From an uncultured Roseburia sp. (GTDB lineage Bacteria; Bacillota; Clostridia; Lachnospirales; Lachnospiraceae): 64,000 nt of DNA. This document shows positions 61,220 through 64,000 of the stretch, piece by piece. Every line of letters starts with the position of its first letter. Within the stretch, counting starts at the first letter, position 1. The notes beneath the pieces were generated by a model. That model searched no databases. It saw only the letters and a program-made list of their open reading frames with translations, and was not told the DNA's origin. The stretch is taken from the NCBI GenBank assembly GCA_934317215.1, contig CAKREH010000002.1:62001-126000 (forward strand), given 5' to 3'. The position numbers and the translations under genes are program-made.

Positions 61220-62926
61220 TTAAATTTCCGGAACTTTAAATTTCTGGATCATTCCCTGCAGACTCTCTGCCTCACTGCTCATCTCCTGACTGGCAGCCGC
61301 ACACTCCTCAGATGTTGCAGAATTTGTCTGCACAACGTCATTGATCTGCTCAATTCCCTCATTGATCTGCTGGATTTCTGTTGTCTGTGTCTCTAATGTA
61401 TCCGCAATATGTGTAACTTCTTCCGTAATCTGCTTAGAGTTCTCTGCTACCTCCTCCAGCTGTGCCGCAGTCTCTTCTGCGATTATCATACCTTTCTCTA
61501 CCGCATTCACAGATGTTTCGATCAGTGATGCTGATTCTTTTGCCGCCTGGGCACTCTGTTCAGCTAATAAATTTACCTGATTCGCTACAACTGCAAATCC
61601 TTTTCCTGCCTCTCCGGCTCTTGCCGCTTCAATAGAAGCATTCAACGCCAGCAGATTTGTCTGGGAAGCAATTTCATTAATTGTTGCAATAATCTTATCA
61701 ATCTCTTTTGATGCCTCATTAATCTCATGCATAGAAGCAACCATTTCCTGCATCTTACCATTACTGTCTGAAATGGCATTTCCAAGTTCATCCACTCTTC
61801 CACTGATTGCTTTCGCAGATTTTGAATTTTTTTCTACCTGTTCAGAAACTCCGGCAACTGTAGCCGTCAGTTCTTCTACAACCGCTGCCTGATTCGTAGC
61901 TCCATCTGCAAGATCATTGGAACTTGATGCCACCTGGTCTGCTGCACTTGAAACCTCACTCGAAACATTTTGAATTCCTTTGATCGTTTCTGTCATACTC
62001 TTCTCAAATGCCATGAAAGAATTTAAAATACCGACAAAATCTCCCTTCCACTCTACTTCCGGCTGAACATCAAAATTTCCTTCTGAAAACAGTTTCATTG
62101 CACGATCAATATCATCTACATAAGTTCCCAAAATACGAATTGATTTGCGCATACTGTGCGCCAGTTTTCCAATCTCATCCTCCGAACGATATTCCAGCGT
62201 ACTGTGTAAATTTCCTTCTGTCAGTTCCCTTGCAACGTCTTCCACTGCACGTAACGGATCCAGAATTGTTTCAAGTACCTTTTTACTTGTTACCTTAGTC
62301 AGTGTCAATGCACAAACCAGACAGACAATAATACACACAATACCTGCAACAGCAAAAATACCTGTAGTTCTTGCAGACTGCTTACTTACCTTATCTGTGA
62401 TCTCATCTAATCTTATGGCAATTTCCACAAGTTTATTTAACGCAGGCGTGCAATCATTAAGAATTTCTTCAATTGCTTTCTCCTTATCGCCATTTTTAAT
62501 TTCTTCTATAATCGAATAACCAATGTTTGCCCAATCAGAAAGAGCAGATGCATACTCATTATATTCCTCATCCGGTAATACTTTGGTTTTCTTTAATATT
62601 TCCAGCTGCGAATCCACTTCTGTAAGCAGCTTTTTTACAGTCTGCTCATAACTGTCATAAGCAGATGTATCATTATTTAATGCCATTTCCCTGATATTTC
62701 TCGCTGACGCATTCACATTGATCCTGCAGATTTTTACCGCCTGATCCGCAGCATTGACATCATCTATATAATGTAACAGATTAGCAAATAACACACCTAT
62801 GACCACAATAGAAAACAGACCCGAAATCAACATCATAATAATGACTTTTCTGTAGCCATAGTTTATCCTTTCCTGCAGATGCATATTTTCCAATTTGTTT
62901 TTTATTGTACTCTTTTGTGACAACAT
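61220..62926 (-). CDS. Methyl-accepting chemotaxis protein, four-helix bundle sensor
   Basis: 568 residues. Membrane helices at about 28-52 (VIIMMLISGLFSIVVIGVLF) and 190-212; between them a 4HB-type helical sensor (4HB_MCP_1). Two HAMP-like stretches (213-265 and 270-320) precede the signalling domain with EIASQTNLLALNASIEAARA and GKGFAVVANQVNLLAEQSAQ. The ligand is unknown. SD AAAGGAAAT. It has its own near-consensus sigmaA promoter. Confidence 0.94.
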   Translation of the reverse strand: MLSQKSTIKNKLENMHLQERINYGYRKVIIMMLISGLFSIVVIGVLFANLLHYIDDVNAADQAVKICRINVNASARNIREMALNNDTSAYDSYEQTVKKLLTEVDSQLEILKKTKVLPDEEYNEYASALSDWANIGYSIIEEIKNGDKEKAIEEILNDCTPALNKLVEIAIRLDEITDKVSKQSARTTGIFAVAGIVCIIVCLVCALTLTKVTSKKVLETILDPLRAVEDVARELTEGNLHSTLEYRSEDEIGKLAHSMRKSIRILGTYVDDIDRAMKLFSEGNFDVQPEVEWKGDFVGILNSFMAFEKSMTETIKGIQNVSSEVSSAADQVASSSNDLADGATNQAAVVEELTATVAGVSEQVEKNSKSAKAISGRVDELGNAISDSNGKMQEMVASMHEINEASKEIDKIIATINEIASQTNLLALNASIEAARAGEAGKGFAVVANQVNLLAEQSAQAAKESASLIETSVNAVEKGMIIAEETAAQLEEVAENSKQITEEVTHIADTLETQTTEIQQINEGIEQINDVVQTNSATSEECAAASQEMSSEAESLQGMIQKFKVPEI

Positions 62927-62970
62927 AGATTGTTATTTCCTTTCTCTTTAAATGTTTGAATTTTTACTTT

Positions 62971-62999
62971 TATATACCAAAATCCATTTTCAAAGTCAA
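62971..62999 (-). promoter_or_regulatory. SigmaA promoter of the second chemoreceptor gene
   Basis: On the minus strand TTGACT (plus 62994-62999), 17 bases, TATATA (plus 62971-62976), 45 bp before the ATG. Confidence 0.8.
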
Positions 63000-63082
63000 T
63001 ACGGTTTCGGTTAATTTTTCACATTCTATTTTTTACACAATATTCAGTGCCACCCCCCCCCGAAAAATTCAGCACTTTTACC

Positions 63083-63132
63083 AAAAAAAAAGGAAACCAC
63101 CACTCCCCGGCTCCCGGTTTGTGATGGTTTCC
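63083..63132 (-). terminator. Terminator of the OppF/DppF gene
   Basis: GGAAACCACCAC (63092-63103) pairs with GTGATGGTTTCC (63121-63132), one mismatch, followed by nine T in the minus-strand transcript. Confidence 0.87.
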
Positions 63133-63139
63133 TGCTATA

Positions 63140-64000
63140 TTATTCTGTCCATTTCTTAAATTCTTCATCCGTACATTTCACATAATGTGTCCCGGACACC
63201 AGATGATCCGTTCCCTTATTGTAATCAATGCCGGAAGTCTTGTAATCGTAGCTCATTGCCACACGATTTTTTTCCACGACCGGATTCGGTGCAGGTATCG
63301 CAGAAAGAAGGCTCTTCGTATATGGGTGGATTGGATTCTCAAAGATTTCCTCCGTTGTTCCGGTCTCTAAGAGATGTCCCAGATGAAGTACCCCGATGCG
63401 ATCCGAAATATATTTGACCATGGAAAGATCATGTGCGATAAACAGATAAGCGGTTCCTGTCTCCTGCTGGATATCCTTCATCAGGTTTACAACCTGTGCC
63501 TGAATGGAAACGTCCAGCGCAGAGATACACTCATCTGCAATGATCAGTTTCGGGTTCATGATCAGCGCTCTCGCAATTCCGACACGCTGTCTCTGTCCAC
63601 CGGAAAACTGATGCGGATAACGGCTCGCATGCTCCGGTGCAAGTCCAACCTTTGCCAGAATATTTTTGATCTTTTCCTCACGCTCTGCGCGTGTCTTGTA
63701 CATGTGATGGATATCTAACCCCTCGCCGATGATATCGCGCACCTTTTTTCTTGGATTTAAGGATGCCATCGGGTCCTGGAAGATCATCTGCATCTGCGTG
63801 CGCAGTGCCCGGCTGTTTGCCTTATTGATCCTGCCGCTGATGTCCATTCCATTAAAATTGATCTCCCCGGCGGTCGGATCATATAGTCTTATGACACTTC
63901 TTCCGATCGTTGATTTTCCGGAACCGGATTCCCCGACCAGACCATATGTCTCACCCGGATAGATCTGAAAACTTACGTTTTCCACCGCATGCACGGTATA
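63140..64000 (-). CDS. Oligopeptide/dipeptide ABC transporter ATPase OppF/DppF (cut by right edge)
   Basis: The frame is open at the right edge; the visible part covers about 286 residues. Walker A is VGESGSGKSTIGRSVIRLYD, signature FSGGQRQRVGIARALIMNPK, Walker B LIIADECISALDVSIQAQVV (Cys for the usual Pro), and the H-loop FIAHDLSMVKYISDRIGVLH. The Opp/Dpp C-terminal domain (IHPYTKSLLSAIPAPNPVVE) follows. It powers peptide import with an OppD partner likely upstream, outside the window. Confidence 0.95.
   Translation of the reverse strand, partial: YTVHAVENVSFQIYPGETYGLVGESGSGKSTIGRSVIRLYDPTAGEINFNGMDISGRINKANSRALRTQMQMIFQDPMASLNPRKKVRDIIGEGLDIHHMYKTRAEREEKIKNILAKVGLAPEHASRYPHQFSGGQRQRVGIARALIMNPKLIIADECISALDVSIQAQVVNLMKDIQQETGTAYLFIAHDLSMVKYISDRIGVLHLGHLLETGTTEEIFENPIHPYTKSLLSAIPAPNPVVEKNRVAMSYDYKTSGIDYNKGTDHLVSGTHYVKCTDEEFKKWTE

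Overview
The window comes from a motile, anaerobic, low-to-mid GC Firmicute of the Lachnospiraceae, most like Roseburia. The signs are a flagellar late-gene block with flaG, csrA and fliW and two flgK paralogues, a bile salt hydrolase, a sialic acid/amino sugar island, SD motifs of the AGGAGG type, and many genes typical of gut clostridia. The species call is an inference from gene content. No rRNA, prophage, CRISPR array or intact transposase was seen.

Layout. 1-8.9 kb: flagellar genes on the minus strand (flgM, flgN, flgK, second flgK, flgL, fliW, csrA; then flaG and a fliD cut by the left edge), with two sigma28-like promoters of identical layout. 8.9-21 kb: mixed housekeeping genes (GNAT, M28 peptidase, mscL, YczE-type membrane protein with divergent LysR, bile salt hydrolase, small HEGQH metallopeptidase, decayed MATE pump, pdxS/pdxT, RsmH). 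21.2-29.5 kb: sialic acid uptake and breakdown (lipoprotein and two permeases, nanA, yhcH/nanQ, nanE, ROK kinase, SGNH hydrolase) with a divergent RpiR regulator. 29.6-34.4 kb: pgi and a nag operon (XRE-BadF kinase fusion, nagB, nagA). Together these give a path from N-acetylneuraminate to fructose-6-P, with no sialidase in the window. 34.6-38.9 kb: an IlvD/Edd dehydratase, GntP transporter and FadR-type regulator, probably for a sugar acid. 39-42.8 kb: a WYL-SF1 helicase-nuclease protein divergent from a type III ToxIN/AbiQ toxin-antitoxin locus; their -35 boxes overlap. 42.8-48.7 kb: a cobalamin-riboswitch operon with a surface CbiK-like lipoprotein and a FecBCD-type ABC importer. 48.9-64 kb: tRNA-Ser(CGA), two chemoreceptors, two small cupins, MFS, HD-GYP, Fic, DUF4317-like, NSS and AGCS transporters, a broken EAL gene, and an OppF/DppF ATPase cut by the right edge.

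The most unusual content is non-coding. (1) Three copies of a 176-177 bp structured core (about 11.9, 16.5 and 52.0 kb), each centred in a long inverted repeat whose arms are specific to that locus; inner hairpins differ between copies with compensating changes. (2) 52-53 bp tandem leader repeats, each carrying a Shine-Dalgarno sequence, before mscL and the LysR gene. (3) A modular hairpin repeat, always ending in an SD, placed between cistrons or just before start codons (pdxT, ilvD-like, cbiK-like, DUF4317). (4) A divergent helicase-nuclease/ToxIN module whose antitoxin RNA seems to hold only one pseudoknot unit.
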